From NCBI GenBank assembly GCA_965224675.1, contig CBDDAA010000002.1, forward strand, positions 62,001-126,000: a DNA stretch of 64,000 nt, in the 5' to 3' direction. The position numbers were made by a program, and so were the translations under genes. A model generated the notes under the pieces. That model was not told where the DNA came from, did no database searches, and worked only from the letters and a program-made list of their open reading frames with translations. The DNA comes from UBA7957 sp965224675. Lineage in GTDB: Bacteria > Pseudomonadota > Gammaproteobacteria > Granulosicoccales > Granulosicoccaceae. Positions 45,346 to 55,397 of this stretch are shown here, in pieces. Positions within the stretch are counted from its first letter, which is position 1, and each line of letters starts with the position of its first letter.

Positions 45346-48141
45346 TTGAATACAGAGACTTTTACACCCGGACAACGATGGATAAGCGAGTCAGAGTCTG
45401 AACTTGGTTTAGGGACAGTACTCACCAGCGGTGCGCGACAGGTAACGATTGTTTATCTGAGCTGTGGTGAGACTCGAACTTACTCTACTGAAACCGCACC
45501 TCTGTCCCGAGTCATATTCAATAAAGGAGATCAGGTAGAGAGCCACGAAGGCTGGAAATTAACAATAACAGAAGTGCAAAATGTAGATGATCTCATCATC
45601 TATCGTGGGTTGAGAGCTGATGGCTCAACTCGGGATCTACCTGAAACCAGCCTAAGCAATCTTATCCAGCTAAACAGTCCGCTTGACCGTCTGCTTACTG
45701 CCCAACTTGATGAAAATAAATGGTTTGAGCTTCGTGCAGATACGTTTAATGCACTACATAATCAGTCACAATCTGAGATATTCGGCTTATCAGGAGCGCG
45801 TGTAGAGTTAATACCCCATCAATTTTATATAGCCAAGGAAGTAGGTAGTCGCGTTTCTCCACGAGTACTGCTCGCCGACGAGGTTGGCCTTGGCAAAACA
45901 ATAGAAGCGGGACTCATTATTCACTACCAGCTATTGCGGGAGCAGATCCAGCGCGTATTGGTGATTGTGCCAGACGCACTTGTACATCAATGGTTAGTAG
46001 AAATGCAACGCCGCTTTAATCTTCATTTTCAGATTATGGATGAAGAAAAGTACCTGGCGATTAAACACGAAGACAAACAGATTAATCCCTTTTCCAGTTC
46101 TCAGCTTGTACTTTGTAGTTTATCATTTCTCCTAGAATCTACTGACATTCAAACTGACGTAAATTCTGCCGGATGGGATACTATCGTTCTGGATGAAGCA
46201 CATCACCTGGAATGGAATGAATATGCCAGCAGTGAAGCATATTCGTTGGTTGAAAAACTAGCAACCTCAGCCCCTTCTTTATTATTGCTAACAGCAACTC
46301 CGGAGCAACTTGGGCCTGCAGGACACTTTGCCCGTTTACGATTACTTGATAACGCCCGCTTTAGTCAACTATCGAGCTATATTGAGGAAGGTAAGCACTA
46401 TCGCGAAGTGGCAAAGTTTGCTGATTTACTCCATTCGAGATGTGCTATCGACGAAGATCAGATCGGTAAACTACCCCTATCTATAGGTTCTGAGTTTATA
46501 TCCGAGGATGAATGGTTAAATCTGCACGATTGCGACAACGAACAAAATCTTCAATTTCGCAGGAAACTACTCCGGCGCTTGATCGATACGCACGGAACCG
46601 GTCGCATATTGTTTCGTAATACAAGGTCGGCAATACATGGATTCCCCAGCCGACACCTGCACCAATACATTTTACCTAAGCAGACACAAACTATAGATGC
46701 AATACTTAACTGGTTGAATGATTTTTTGCGCCAGCAGTATCCGGAAAAATGCCTTTTAATTTGCTCATCTACCGATAGAGTCCTCAGATTATATGAAGGT
46801 TTACGGGTAAAACACGGTGTGCATGGCGCTATATTCCATCAGGATATGAGTATCGTTGAGCGTGATCGTGCAGCGGCCTGGTTTGCCAATCCAGAAGAGG
46901 ATTGCCAATTATTAATTAGCTCTGAAATCGGTAGTGAAGGTCGAAACTTTCAGTTTCTTCATCACTTAATCCTTCATCAATTACCATTCAATGCAGATCT
47001 GTTAGAACAAAGAATCGGGCGCTTGGACCGCATCGGACAACGTATGGATATTGAAATTCACATACCTTATCAAGCAGATTCAAGCGATAACAAGCTGGTT
47101 CGGTGGTATCATGAGGCACTTGATGCATTTGAAAAAACCTGCTCCACTGGATCGCATGTTACCTCAATGCTACAAAACAGATTCAATAATGTCATGGAAA
47201 ATCATGATATTGACAGTCAGGCATTCCAGGAATTGCTCGACACAGGCAAGTCATTATCGCTTAGAAAAAACGAAGAACTGGAAAGCGGCCGGGATCGTTT
47301 ACTCGAACTGAATTCGAATCAACCTGAAGTGGTCGAAAAACTCATTGAGCAATTACGAGAACAAAACACAGATCCACTGCTCTCTCATTATATGATGAAT
47401 GTATTCGATTGCTTTGGTGTTGAGTTTGAAGAACAATCCAATCATACCTGGATCCTTAATCCGGGTCGGCACATGACCGTCAGTCACTTTCCCAGTATTC
47501 CCGATGGCGGGGTAACAGTATGTTTTGATCGCCATGAAGCGCTGGCAAGGGAGGATATTGAATTCATAACCTGGGATCATCCTATGGTTTTGGGTGCTAT
47601 GGATTTGATTACCACCAATCCCTATGGCCAAGCCAGTCTTGTAATCATTGAACAGAAGAATTTACCTCATGGTGCACTTTATATTGAGTCTTTGTTTCGC
47701 GCTCATTGTACAGCCAATAGTGCCATGAATCTGCAACGATATTTGCCACCACAAGCCCTGCGCTTTGTGATCAGTGATTCCATGCAGGATTTGTCAAAGA
47801 TACTTGCAGTAGATCAAATTAAAGCCATTATGCACCCGGCTGAGAAATCTCAGACACGCACATTCATTAAAACCCGCGCAGCTGATGTGAAATTGATGGT
47901 CGCAGAAGCACAGCGCCTTGCGAAAAAACGATTACCTGAATTGGCTGAATCCGCACGGCTTAAGATCGAAACAGAATTAGGAGGAGAAATCAATCGTTTG
48001 TGTAATCTTAAAGAACATAATACGCTCATACGTGATGATGAAATCTCTGGTTTGGAAAACCGCATGAGCGAACTTTTGTCTGCACTACAAGGTGTGACGG
48101 TACAGTCGATCGCAATAAGAGTATTGGTTAATATTCACTAA
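45346..48141 (+). CDS. rapA: RNA polymerase-associated ATPase RapA
   Basis: A Swi2/Snf2 ATPase that recycles stalled RNA polymerase. 931 aa (968 in E. coli). The N-terminal Tudor-like region FTPGQRWISESESELGLGTV matches the E. coli protein closely. The helicase core has LADEVGLGKTIEAGLIIHY (Walker A), VLDEAHHLEW (DEAH), LLTATPEQLG, and motif VI LEQRIGRLDRIGQRMDI. The C-terminal RapA domain is present. The start is TTG at 45346, fixed by alignment of the N-terminus; no ATG fits and the Shine-Dalgarno is poor. Confidence 0.96.
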   Translation: MNTETFTPGQRWISESESELGLGTVLTSGARQVTIVYLSCGETRTYSTETAPLSRVIFNKGDQVESHEGWKLTITEVQNVDDLIIYRGLRADGSTRDLPETSLSNLIQLNSPLDRLLTAQLDENKWFELRADTFNALHNQSQSEIFGLSGARVELIPHQFYIAKEVGSRVSPRVLLADEVGLGKTIEAGLIIHYQLLREQIQRVLVIVPDALVHQWLVEMQRRFNLHFQIMDEEKYLAIKHEDKQINPFSSSQLVLCSLSFLLESTDIQTDVNSAGWDTIVLDEAHHLEWNEYASSEAYSLVEKLATSAPSLLLLTATPEQLGPAGHFARLRLLDNARFSQLSSYIEEGKHYREVAKFADLLHSRCAIDEDQIGKLPLSIGSEFISEDEWLNLHDCDNEQNLQFRRKLLRRLIDTHGTGRILFRNTRSAIHGFPSRHLHQYILPKQTQTIDAILNWLNDFLRQQYPEKCLLICSSTDRVLRLYEGLRVKHGVHGAIFHQDMSIVERDRAAAWFANPEEDCQLLISSEIGSEGRNFQFLHHLILHQLPFNADLLEQRIGRLDRIGQRMDIEIHIPYQADSSDNKLVRWYHEALDAFEKTCSTGSHVTSMLQNRFNNVMENHDIDSQAFQELLDTGKSLSLRKNEELESGRDRLLELNSNQPEVVEKLIEQLREQNTDPLLSHYMMNVFDCFGVEFEEQSNHTWILNPGRHMTVSHFPSIPDGGVTVCFDRHEALAREDIEFITWDHPMVLGAMDLITTNPYGQASLVIIEQKNLPHGALYIESLFRAHCTANSAMNLQRYLPPQALRFVISDSMQDLSKILAVDQIKAIMHPAEKSQTRTFIKTRAADVKLMVAEAQRLAKKRLPELAESARLKIETELGGEINRLCNLKEHNTLIRDDEISGLENRMSELLSALQGVTVQSIAIRVLVNIH

Positions 48142-48196
48142 CGCAATAAATTAAACAAACTGAGTGGTTTCAACGCCGTCTGGCAGAGGTAATACA

Positions 48197-49018
48197 ATGG
48201 CTTTTAAAATCGTTTCATTTAATGTCAACAGCGTCCGGCTTCGCCTGCCCCACTTGCAGGTCTTGATCGATAAACATCAGCCAGACATAATTGGACTACA
48301 GGAAACCAAGGTGACTGATGAGGAGTTCCCTGTAGAGGCGATAGAATCCATGGGCTATCATGTTAATTTCTCTGGGCAGAAAACCCATTATGGCGTTGCA
48401 CTCTTGTCAAAGATTCCCTTCAAGAGCAGGATTAAAGGTTTTAAAACTGATAAAAAAGATGCCCAGAAGCGCCTGGTAGGTGGAACCTTTACTCTGCAAA
48501 ACAACCAAGAACTGGCGGTAATCAATGGCTACTTCCCACAGGGGGAAAGCCGTGACCACCCTATTAAATTTCCGGCTAAAGAGAAATTTTACCAGGATCT
48601 ACTGGTTCTTTTGCAGCAGTATCGACAGAATGATCAGCTTCTTGCCGTCATTGGCGACTTCAATATTGCCCCGCTTGATCAGGATATTGGCATAGGACCC
48701 GACAACGCTAAACGCTGGTTAAAAACCGGCAAGGCGAGTTTCCTACCGGAGGAACGCGAATGGCTTCAATCTGTTTTTGACTGGGGTTTAACCGATAATT
48801 ACCGCAAGTTATACCCCAACAACAATGATCGCTTTAGTTGGTTCGACTTCCGCAGCAAAGGATTTGACCGTGATCCGAAACGCGGTTTAAGGATAGATCA
48901 CATTCTTACCAGCCAACCTTTGACAGATAAGATCATAGATTCTGGTATTGACTATGATACTCGTGCAATGGTTAAACCATCAGATCATTGTCCTGTTTGG
49001 AGTGAGTTTGATATTTAG
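48197..49018 (+). CDS. xthA: exodeoxyribonuclease III
   Basis: An apurinic/apyrimidinic endonuclease and 3'-5' exonuclease of base-excision repair, 273 aa. Catalytic residues are visible in IVSFNVNSVRLRLPHL, IIGLQETKVTDEEFP (Glu), VIGDFNIAPLDQDIG (Asp and Asn), LRIDHILTSQPL and KPSDHCPVWSEF (Asp-His). The ATG at 48197 with AGAGGT just upstream is chosen over an in-frame GTG at 48164. It follows rapA by 55 bp on the same strand. Confidence 0.96.
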   Translation: MAFKIVSFNVNSVRLRLPHLQVLIDKHQPDIIGLQETKVTDEEFPVEAIESMGYHVNFSGQKTHYGVALLSKIPFKSRIKGFKTDKKDAQKRLVGGTFTLQNNQELAVINGYFPQGESRDHPIKFPAKEKFYQDLLVLLQQYRQNDQLLAVIGDFNIAPLDQDIGIGPDNAKRWLKTGKASFLPEEREWLQSVFDWGLTDNYRKLYPNNNDRFSWFDFRSKGFDRDPKRGLRIDHILTSQPLTDKIIDSGIDYDTRAMVKPSDHCPVWSEFDI

Positions 49019-49085
49019 ATATTCTGCTAGGATCCGAGTTACGTCTGGGAAGACGTGTATTAACTGAATAATTACCGAATAGAAG

Positions 49086-49119
49086 GGCTAAGGTGGGTAA
49101 TGGATAATTCCCAATAGCC
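49086..49119. terminator. possible hairpin between convergent xthA and dgkA
   Basis: GGCTA (49086-49090) pairs with TAGCC (49115-49119), and TGGG with CCCA inside. Neither strand has a proper U-run. A second perfect hairpin, ACGTCT-GGGA-AGACGT, lies at 49041-49056 nearer xthA. Both are weak terminator candidates. Confidence 0.25.
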
Positions 49120-49122
49120 GTA

Positions 49123-49482
49123 TTAATAAAAAATAAGCAACCCCCAGGTCAATATAAGTAAACACACTGCGAGTAATACTGCTGCTGATCCCATATCCTT
49201 TGCCCGACCTGCATATTCATTCCATTCCGGGCCAAATCGATCAACTACAGCCTCAATTGCAGAATTAAGTAATTCAACAACTAACAACAACAACACACTG
49301 GCTGCCAATACAATTTTCTCTACTGCACTGTCCCCTACAAAAAAAGCAAGTGGCAGTAAAACCACACTGAGCCACAGTTCCTGTCTGAACGCTTCTTCAG
49401 AAGTATAGGCCGCACACAACCCTTGCCAAGAATATCGACAAGCGTTAAGCAGTCGAGGAAATCCACTTGCTTCGTTTTTCAT
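49123..49482 (-). CDS. dgkA: diacylglycerol kinase
   Basis: A small integral membrane kinase recycling diacylglycerol to phosphatidic acid. 119 aa. Family motifs are EEAFRQELWL and VELLNSAIEAVVDRFGPEWN (catalytic and metal-binding glutamates); three hydrophobic helices fit the known fold. It lies three bases after the cytochrome gene stop and is co-transcribed with it. Confidence 0.96.
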   Translation of the reverse strand: MKNEASGFPRLLNACRYSWQGLCAAYTSEEAFRQELWLSVVLLPLAFFVGDSAVEKIVLAASVLLLLVVELLNSAIEAVVDRFGPEWNEYAGRAKDMGSAAVLLAVCLLILTWGLLIFY

Positions 49483-49485
49483 TGT

Positions 49486-50148
49486 TCAATGGTCAGTGTT
49501 ATTTTTTTTAGGTGATACAGGCGAAAATTTAATTGGGAATTCTACTGCTTGCTTATCATTCTGTGGTCTGCTCTGAAAGTATTTATTGCCGCTTAAAATA
49601 GCAGAAATTCCGTTCGTATCCAATTTAATATCATGTAGCAGGACAGCAAAGATATGTAAAACAAGAAATATAAGAATAATACCTGCACCAAACTGATGAA
49701 TTCCTGTAAGACTGATAAAAGGTCCAAAGTAAACCTTACCTATAGCAAATCCTGTTAAGACCATAATAGTGGCAAAAAATAAAAATGCTAAATAGACAGG
49801 CCCCCAAAAAGGATTGTGTGCATACCAAACCGATAACTCACTTTTACCAAGCGATAAATAAAAGCGTAGATGTTCTTTGATTACTTCTGAATAATCAGTT
49901 TTTACTAAGCAATCCGACAGTCTCTCACTGCCACCCCCGTTAAAAAGCAGATAAATTCGAAATAACAGAGAGGCAGAGAATATATAGCTTGCAAGGATAT
50001 GATACCCACGTGCCGAACCCGACACATCTACTCCTAATCCAGACACCCAGGCTGTTACAAACAGCAATATAGAACTAAGGCCCAACAAGCCATGCGTCAA
50101 ACGTATTCGTGCACTCCAAACGGTGGCTCGATTAATGACAACATCCAT
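49486..50148 (-). CDS. cytochrome b561-family membrane protein
   Basis: 220 aa, predicted four or five membrane helices. Haem-ligating histidine candidates are RLTHGLLGLSSILLF (first helix), YHILASYIF (second helix) and ILIFLVLHIFAVLLHD (last helix), as in the Ni/Fe-hydrogenase and b561 cytochrome b group. FWGPVYLAFLFFATIMVLTG is also typical of the family. The electron donor and acceptor cannot be told; no hydrogenase or c-type partner is adjacent. A role as a quinone-linked diheme b subunit is inference. Confidence 0.85.
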   Translation of the reverse strand: MDVVINRATVWSARIRLTHGLLGLSSILLFVTAWVSGLGVDVSGSARGYHILASYIFSASLLFRIYLLFNGGGSERLSDCLVKTDYSEVIKEHLRFYLSLGKSELSVWYAHNPFWGPVYLAFLFFATIMVLTGFAIGKVYFGPFISLTGIHQFGAGIILIFLVLHIFAVLLHDIKLDTNGISAILSGNKYFQSRPQNDKQAVEFPIKFSPVSPKKNNTDH

Positions 50149-50282
50149 AGAAATAGTTTCTACACCTGGAAAAGACTGATTATAACACGCCTTTTTCCAA
50201 TGCTTTTCTCCTTAGTAAATTCACCGGCTACGGTCACGCGCCATTATTTTCTTCTATTGTTTTTGCAGTGAGGAACAGTTGA

Positions 50283-50795
50283 TTAAAAATAAAATTTAAA
50301 GCCAAAGGTAAAAGCGCTCACCTCATCAAATACACTTTTGTCATGCAGATAATTTATATAGTCCAATGAAATATCCATGTCCTCTGAAAGCAATGTTTCA
50401 AAACCAACGCCATAAGCAAATCCCAATGTTTCGTCAGTAAAATCTCTACGACCAATGGTTTCAGTAATAGAAAGTATGGAATAGCCTGCCAAGCCATAGA
50501 ACGAGGAAAATCTACCTAATGGAAAGATACCTTTTAGAAATAATGCAGCAAAATCGGCGGACCAGTCAGCCTGAAATTGCTCATCGACGTCCACAGTCAA
50601 GCCCAATTGAGCTTCGATATCTATATAAGGCGCAATAGATTCACCCAGTCTTAAACGTAAGTTACCAGGTTCTATCCTCTCACCAATTTTATTATTAAGG
50701 GTAACTGCAGATGCGTCCAATCCAAAATAGCTATCGGCTATCACATTAGTTGATGCCAAAAACACAAAAGACATTAGAAACAAGACCATGCCCAT
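50283..50795 (-). CDS. outer-membrane beta-barrel protein
   Basis: 170 aa. A signal peptide covers about residues 1-20 (MVLFLMSFVFLASTNVIA). The mature protein starts DSYFGLDASAVTL and consists of alternating hydrophobic strands ending in FTFGFKFYF, with the terminal aromatic residue expected of barrels inserted by BAM. It resembles the porin-family OMP b-barrel (OmpA/OmpX-like, eight strands). The function is not known. It lies between the cytochrome b gene and gcvP on the same strand. Confidence 0.8.
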   Translation of the reverse strand: MGMVLFLMSFVFLASTNVIADSYFGLDASAVTLNNKIGERIEPGNLRLRLGESIAPYIDIEAQLGLTVDVDEQFQADWSADFAALFLKGIFPLGRFSSFYGLAGYSILSITETIGRRDFTDETLGFAYGVGFETLLSEDMDISLDYINYLHDKSVFDEVSAFTFGFKFYF

Positions 50796-50888
50796 GATAT
50801 AAACCCAAAGACGTTGTAGATCAAACTACATTAGCAGCAGCCGTCTGAACACACTCTGAATCATGCCTCTGCGTGGATCAGAGCCGTA

Positions 50889-53735
50889 TCAATCACTCAT
50901 ATACGTACTGAGCGGCGGGCAACTGCAAACAAGATGCTTGTCACCAAAGACATTATCTACCCTGCCAGTAGGTGGCCAATATTTGCTGTATTCAGTATTT
51001 TGTGTAAATGGGTAGGCAGCATACTGCCGACTATACACATGATTCCAGTCATCTGAAAGCAACATCTCGGCGGTATGGGGTGCATTACACAATGGATTAT
51101 CAGTAGCCGGCCATACACCGGATTTTACCTTCATTGCCTCGTCGTAGATCAACAACATTGCGTCACAGAATCGGTCCAATTCATTCAGTGACTCACTTTC
51201 TGTGGGTTCAACCATAAGTGTACCAGGCACAGGAAAGGACATGGTTGGAGCGTGAAAACCAAAGTCCACCAGACGTTTTGCAATATCGTCTACCGAAATG
51301 CCAGCTTCATCCTTTAGGTTACGTGTATCCAAAATACACTCATGAGCCACAAATCCATGCTCCCCTGTATACAACACTTTATATTTTACTGATAGCTTCT
51401 TTGCAATATAATTTGCATTAAGAATTGCAATCTCAGTGGCGCGCTTTAATCCGGCCCCACCCATCATGCGAATATACATCCAGGTTATAGGCAATATCAA
51501 TGCACTCCCCCAAGCTGCACTACTAACCACACCATTTGCATTGTGCAGATGGGCATGGCCTGGCAGATAGGGTTTCAAATGCCCACTAACAGCCACAGGC
51601 CCTACTCCCGGGCCACCTCCACCATGCGGAATGCAAAAAGTTTTGTGCAAGTTAAGATGCGAAACATCACCGCCAAATTGTCCAGGCTTGGCTAAACCGA
51701 CCATTGCATTCAAGTTTGCACCGTCAATGTAAACCTGCCCTCCAGCTTTGTGGACTTGCTCACAAATCTCTCTGACTTGTATTTCAAATACGCCATGGGT
51801 AGATGGATAGGTAATCATAATGGCGGCAAGCTTTTCGCCATGTTGCTCGATTTTTTCCTTGAAATCCTTCATGTCAATATTACCTTGATGATCACAGGCA
51901 ATAACTACTACTTTCAAACCAGCCATTTGTGCGCTGGCTGGGTTGGTCCCATGTGCAGAGTCGGGAATCAAACAAATATCGCGATGCCCCTGGTCTTGAG
52001 ATTTGTGATAACTCTTTATCGCCAACAAGCCGGCGAACTCACCCTGACTCCCTGCATTTGGCTGCAGAGAAACTGCGCTATAGCCTGTACATGCACATAA
52101 CATTTGTTCTAACTGGGTGATCATTTTACGATAACCACGGCTTTGATCGTCCGGAACAAAAGGGTGAATATCACAGAATTCCGGCCAGGAAATTGGCACC
52201 ATTTCAGCGGCTGCATTCAACTTCATTGTGCAGGAACCAAGTGGTATCATTGCACGATCAAGGGCAAGATCTTTGTCAGCTAACCGTTTTAAGTACCGCA
52301 TCATCGCGGTTTCTGAACGGTAGTTATTAAAGCACGGCTGTGACATAAATGAACTTTGACGCAACAATTCATTATCCATTTCACACAGTGCAGGCATAGA
52401 TGAGACAGATGAAAACGGTTTTTTAGCATGCTCAGCCATTACTTCTATAATGCAATTCAGGTCTTCAAGTGTTGCGGTTTCATCCAATGATATTCCCAGG
52501 TTTGTAGAATCTATCTTTCTTAAGTTAAATCCTCTAACTGCTAGTTTGTCACTCAAGTCACGGCTATCATCACATTGAAATGTCAGCGTATCAAACCAGT
52601 TTTTATTGTTCAGAGAAAATCCAAGTACGCAAATATTCTTTGCCAATAATGTAGTTAACCCATAAACGCGCCTCGCTATATTAACCAAACCAGTCGGCCC
52701 ATGGTAACTGGCATACAAGACCGCCATAATCGCTAATAAGGCCTGAGCTGTGCAAATATTAGAGGTCGCTTTTTCACGACGTATATGTTGCTCTCGTGTT
52801 TGCAGAGCGAGTCTATAAGCTGGTTTTGCGTTTGAGTCAACAGACTCTCCGATCAATCGCCCAGGCATATTACGCTTAAATTTATCCAAGGTTGCCATAA
52901 AAGCAGCATGCGGACCTCCAAATCCAAATGGAACACCGAATCGCTGAGTACTCCCTATCGCCACATCAGCACCCAAATTCGAAGGGGACTCCAGTAAAGT
53001 CAGGGCGAGAAGATCACAGCAGCATACAAGCAAGGCACCAACTTGATGCGCCTCAGAGGCGAGAGCACGAAAATCAAAAATTTCACCGTCAGTGCCTGGA
53101 TATTGCACGAGTACTGCAAACACATCATTCCAATCAAAATTTGTGGAATTGAAATTTACCACCTCAACCTGAATATCCAACGGCTCTGATCGGGTTTTTA
53201 AGATATCCAATGTTTGAGGGTGTATAGAGTCAGAGACAACGAATCGGTTGCGCTTTCCTCGCAATATCCGATGACACATTGACATTGCTTCTGCGACTGC
53301 CGTACCCTCATCCAGTAATGAGGCATTAGCGATATCAAGGCCGGTCAACTCAGTTATCATTGTCTGAAAATTAAATAACAACTGTAATCGTCCTTGAGAT
53401 ATTTCAGGTTGATAAGGCGTATAAGAAGTATACCAACCAGGGTTTTCCAGCACATTTCGCAGAATCACCTGTGGTGTATGACATCCGTAGTAGCCTTGTC
53501 CGATAAAGGATTTCTTGATAGTATTCTGCAGCGCCAATTGGCGTAATTCTGACAGTGCCGCTTCTTCAGAAAGCCCATCTTCCAGATCCAACGCCTCTGA
53601 ATCAAGAATTGATTGGGGTACAGTTTTCTCAATAAGTTCATCGAGGGAATTAAGCTCCAGTGTTTCAAGCATCTTCTTAACTTGAAGGTCATCAGGCCCA
53701 ATATGTCGCTCACTGAACGAGGTTAGCACTTGCAT
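50889..53735 (-). CDS. gcvP: glycine dehydrogenase (decarboxylating), P protein
   Basis: The PLP-dependent P protein of the glycine cleavage system, about 948 aa, the fused single-chain form. It starts MQVLTSFSERHIGPDD; the frame extends to a TTG at 53768 but the ATG at 53735 fits the family. The Schiff-base lysine is in HLNLHKTFCIPHGGGGPG; other signatures are MIPLGSCTMKLNAAAEM and YPSTHGVFE. It is last in gcvT-gcvH-gcvP, 81 bp after gcvH, and under the upstream glycine riboswitch. Confidence 0.98.
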   Translation of the reverse strand: MQVLTSFSERHIGPDDLQVKKMLETLELNSLDELIEKTVPQSILDSEALDLEDGLSEEAALSELRQLALQNTIKKSFIGQGYYGCHTPQVILRNVLENPGWYTSYTPYQPEISQGRLQLLFNFQTMITELTGLDIANASLLDEGTAVAEAMSMCHRILRGKRNRFVVSDSIHPQTLDILKTRSEPLDIQVEVVNFNSTNFDWNDVFAVLVQYPGTDGEIFDFRALASEAHQVGALLVCCCDLLALTLLESPSNLGADVAIGSTQRFGVPFGFGGPHAAFMATLDKFKRNMPGRLIGESVDSNAKPAYRLALQTREQHIRREKATSNICTAQALLAIMAVLYASYHGPTGLVNIARRVYGLTTLLAKNICVLGFSLNNKNWFDTLTFQCDDSRDLSDKLAVRGFNLRKIDSTNLGISLDETATLEDLNCIIEVMAEHAKKPFSSVSSMPALCEMDNELLRQSSFMSQPCFNNYRSETAMMRYLKRLADKDLALDRAMIPLGSCTMKLNAAAEMVPISWPEFCDIHPFVPDDQSRGYRKMITQLEQMLCACTGYSAVSLQPNAGSQGEFAGLLAIKSYHKSQDQGHRDICLIPDSAHGTNPASAQMAGLKVVVIACDHQGNIDMKDFKEKIEQHGEKLAAIMITYPSTHGVFEIQVREICEQVHKAGGQVYIDGANLNAMVGLAKPGQFGGDVSHLNLHKTFCIPHGGGGPGVGPVAVSGHLKPYLPGHAHLHNANGVVSSAAWGSALILPITWMYIRMMGGAGLKRATEIAILNANYIAKKLSVKYKVLYTGEHGFVAHECILDTRNLKDEAGISVDDIAKRLVDFGFHAPTMSFPVPGTLMVEPTESESLNELDRFCDAMLLIYDEAMKVKSGVWPATDNPLCNAPHTAEMLLSDDWNHVYSRQYAAYPFTQNTEYSKYWPPTGRVDNVFGDKHLVCSCPPLSTYMSD

Positions 53736-53816
53736 TATTTCAATACCATTTTTGTAAGTCAGGGACAATTACGCAGCTCGAGAAAAATCGTACATAATTA
53801 AATTTGTTAATTATTC

Positions 53817-54206
53817 CTACTCTTCCTCTGCAATTAACGCTTCGTAAGCCTCTGCATCGAGCATTTGTTCCATATCCGTGGCATCTACTGGCTTTATAAT
53901 AAACAACCAGCCGTCTTCATAAGGACTGGAATTAACCAGTTCCGGGGTATCAGCCAATTCAGCATTGCTATCAATTATCTTACCAGCCAATGGTGCATAG
54001 ATGTCCGAAGCCGCCTTTACTGATTCAATAACAGCTATCGCATCTCCAGCATCAACCTCGGCATCGACCTCTGGTGATTCAACGAATACCAAATCACCCA
54101 GTTGTTCCTGAGCATGATCGGTAATGCCAACAGTGACGGTGCCATCGTCGTTTAATCGCACCCATTCATGTGATTCGTTGAACATCAAATTATTGGGTAG
54201 TGTCAT
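53817..54206 (-). CDS. gcvH: glycine cleavage system H protein
   Basis: Lipoyl carrier of glycine cleavage, 129 aa. The lipoylated lysine is in AVIESVKAASDIYAPLAGKI. It is acidic, starting MTLPNNLMFNESHEWVRLND. GGAG lies eight bases before the ATG. It follows gcvT by about 100 bp. Confidence 0.98.
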   Translation of the reverse strand: MTLPNNLMFNESHEWVRLNDDGTVTVGITDHAQEQLGDLVFVESPEVDAEVDAGDAIAVIESVKAASDIYAPLAGKIIDSNAELADTPELVNSSPYEDGWLFIIKPVDATDMEQMLDAEAYEALIAEEE

Positions 54207-54308
54207 GGTTTTATCTCCGGCGCAATAGTTAAATATTACGGTTAATTAAAAAGACGGGTACAATCAAGATACAGCACAATCATCACGTGAGCCCCTAATG
54301 CTTCCAAG

Positions 54309-55397
54309 CTAGAAGTTGGCTTTACCATCCTTGTTAATAAAAGGTGGATTAATAATAATTGCCGGGAGCTTTCTACCTCGTATCTCGACGGTTACAACGT
54401 CGTTGACATCTGAATTAATTCGCGCCAAAGCAATTGATTTTGACAAACTGGGTGAATAGGAACCAGAAGTTGTTTGGCCTATTTTTTGATCGCCCTTATA
54501 AACATCAAGATGTTCTCGTAATACACCCCTAGCTTGCAGTACGAGCCCGACAAGTTTTGTCCTTAAGCCTTCGCCGCGTATTTCCTCCAGTGCATTTCGA
54601 CCAATAAATTGCCGTGTATCGGGTTCAAAGGCGACTGTCCATTTCAGTCCTGAATTCAACGGATTATAATTTTCATCCATATCATTTCCGTATAGATTCA
54701 TACCCGCTTCGAGTCGTAGTGTGTCACGAGCGCCGAGCCCAACAGGCTGCACATCTTTATCCAACAGTTTGCGCCAATACGCCAATGCATCATCAGCTGG
54801 CAGCATCACTTCAAAACCATCTTCACCTGTATACCCTGTTCTACCTAAAAACCAGTTACCATGTGAATAAGAGGAGAAACGTTTAATCTTAGATGCGGCT
54901 GTTGACAGGTGGGGGCTTAAGGTTTCTATAACCTTTTCTCGTGCACTGGGCCCTTGCACAGCTATGATTGCAAGGTCAATCCGAGGTGTCAGCATGATAT
55001 CCAGCTTCCCTATCTGACTCTTCATCCAATTAATATCCTTATCACGTGTACCTGCATTTACGACCATACGAAAGTGATCATGTTTCACGAAATAGAGGAT
55101 AAGGTCATCAATGACTCCGCCGCCCTCATTGAGCATGCATGAATAGAGTGCCTTCCCTGGAGTACTGAGCTTTGCAGCGTCATTGGCAAGCAGTTTTTGT
55201 AGCCAGACCTTGCTATCGGTACCAAAAATATCTATTGCCAACATATGTGAAACATCAAACATGCCTGCGGAAGATCGAACAGACTTATGTTCTTTAATCA
55301 ATGAGTTGTATTGCACAGGCATATCCCAGCCGGCAAAATCAACCATACGAGCTTTTAGCTCAATGTGACTTTCGTAAAGTGGTGTTTTTTTTCCCAT
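54309..55397 (-). CDS. gcvT: aminomethyltransferase, glycine cleavage T protein
   Basis: Transfers the methylene group to tetrahydrofolate and releases ammonia. 362 aa. Family motifs are MVDFAGWDMPVQYNSLIKEH, GMFDVSHM, the catalytic-aspartate region GLGARDTLRLEAGMNLYGND, and GQTTSGSYSPSLSKSIALA. It is the first gene after the riboswitch, with a leader of more than 110 nt between aptamer and ATG. GGA six bases before the ATG serves as RBS. Confidence 0.98.
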   Translation of the reverse strand: MGKKTPLYESHIELKARMVDFAGWDMPVQYNSLIKEHKSVRSSAGMFDVSHMLAIDIFGTDSKVWLQKLLANDAAKLSTPGKALYSCMLNEGGGVIDDLILYFVKHDHFRMVVNAGTRDKDINWMKSQIGKLDIMLTPRIDLAIIAVQGPSAREKVIETLSPHLSTAASKIKRFSSYSHGNWFLGRTGYTGEDGFEVMLPADDALAYWRKLLDKDVQPVGLGARDTLRLEAGMNLYGNDMDENYNPLNSGLKWTVAFEPDTRQFIGRNALEEIRGEGLRTKLVGLVLQARGVLREHLDVYKGDQKIGQTTSGSYSPSLSKSIALARINSDVNDVVTVEIRGRKLPAIIINPPFINKDGKANF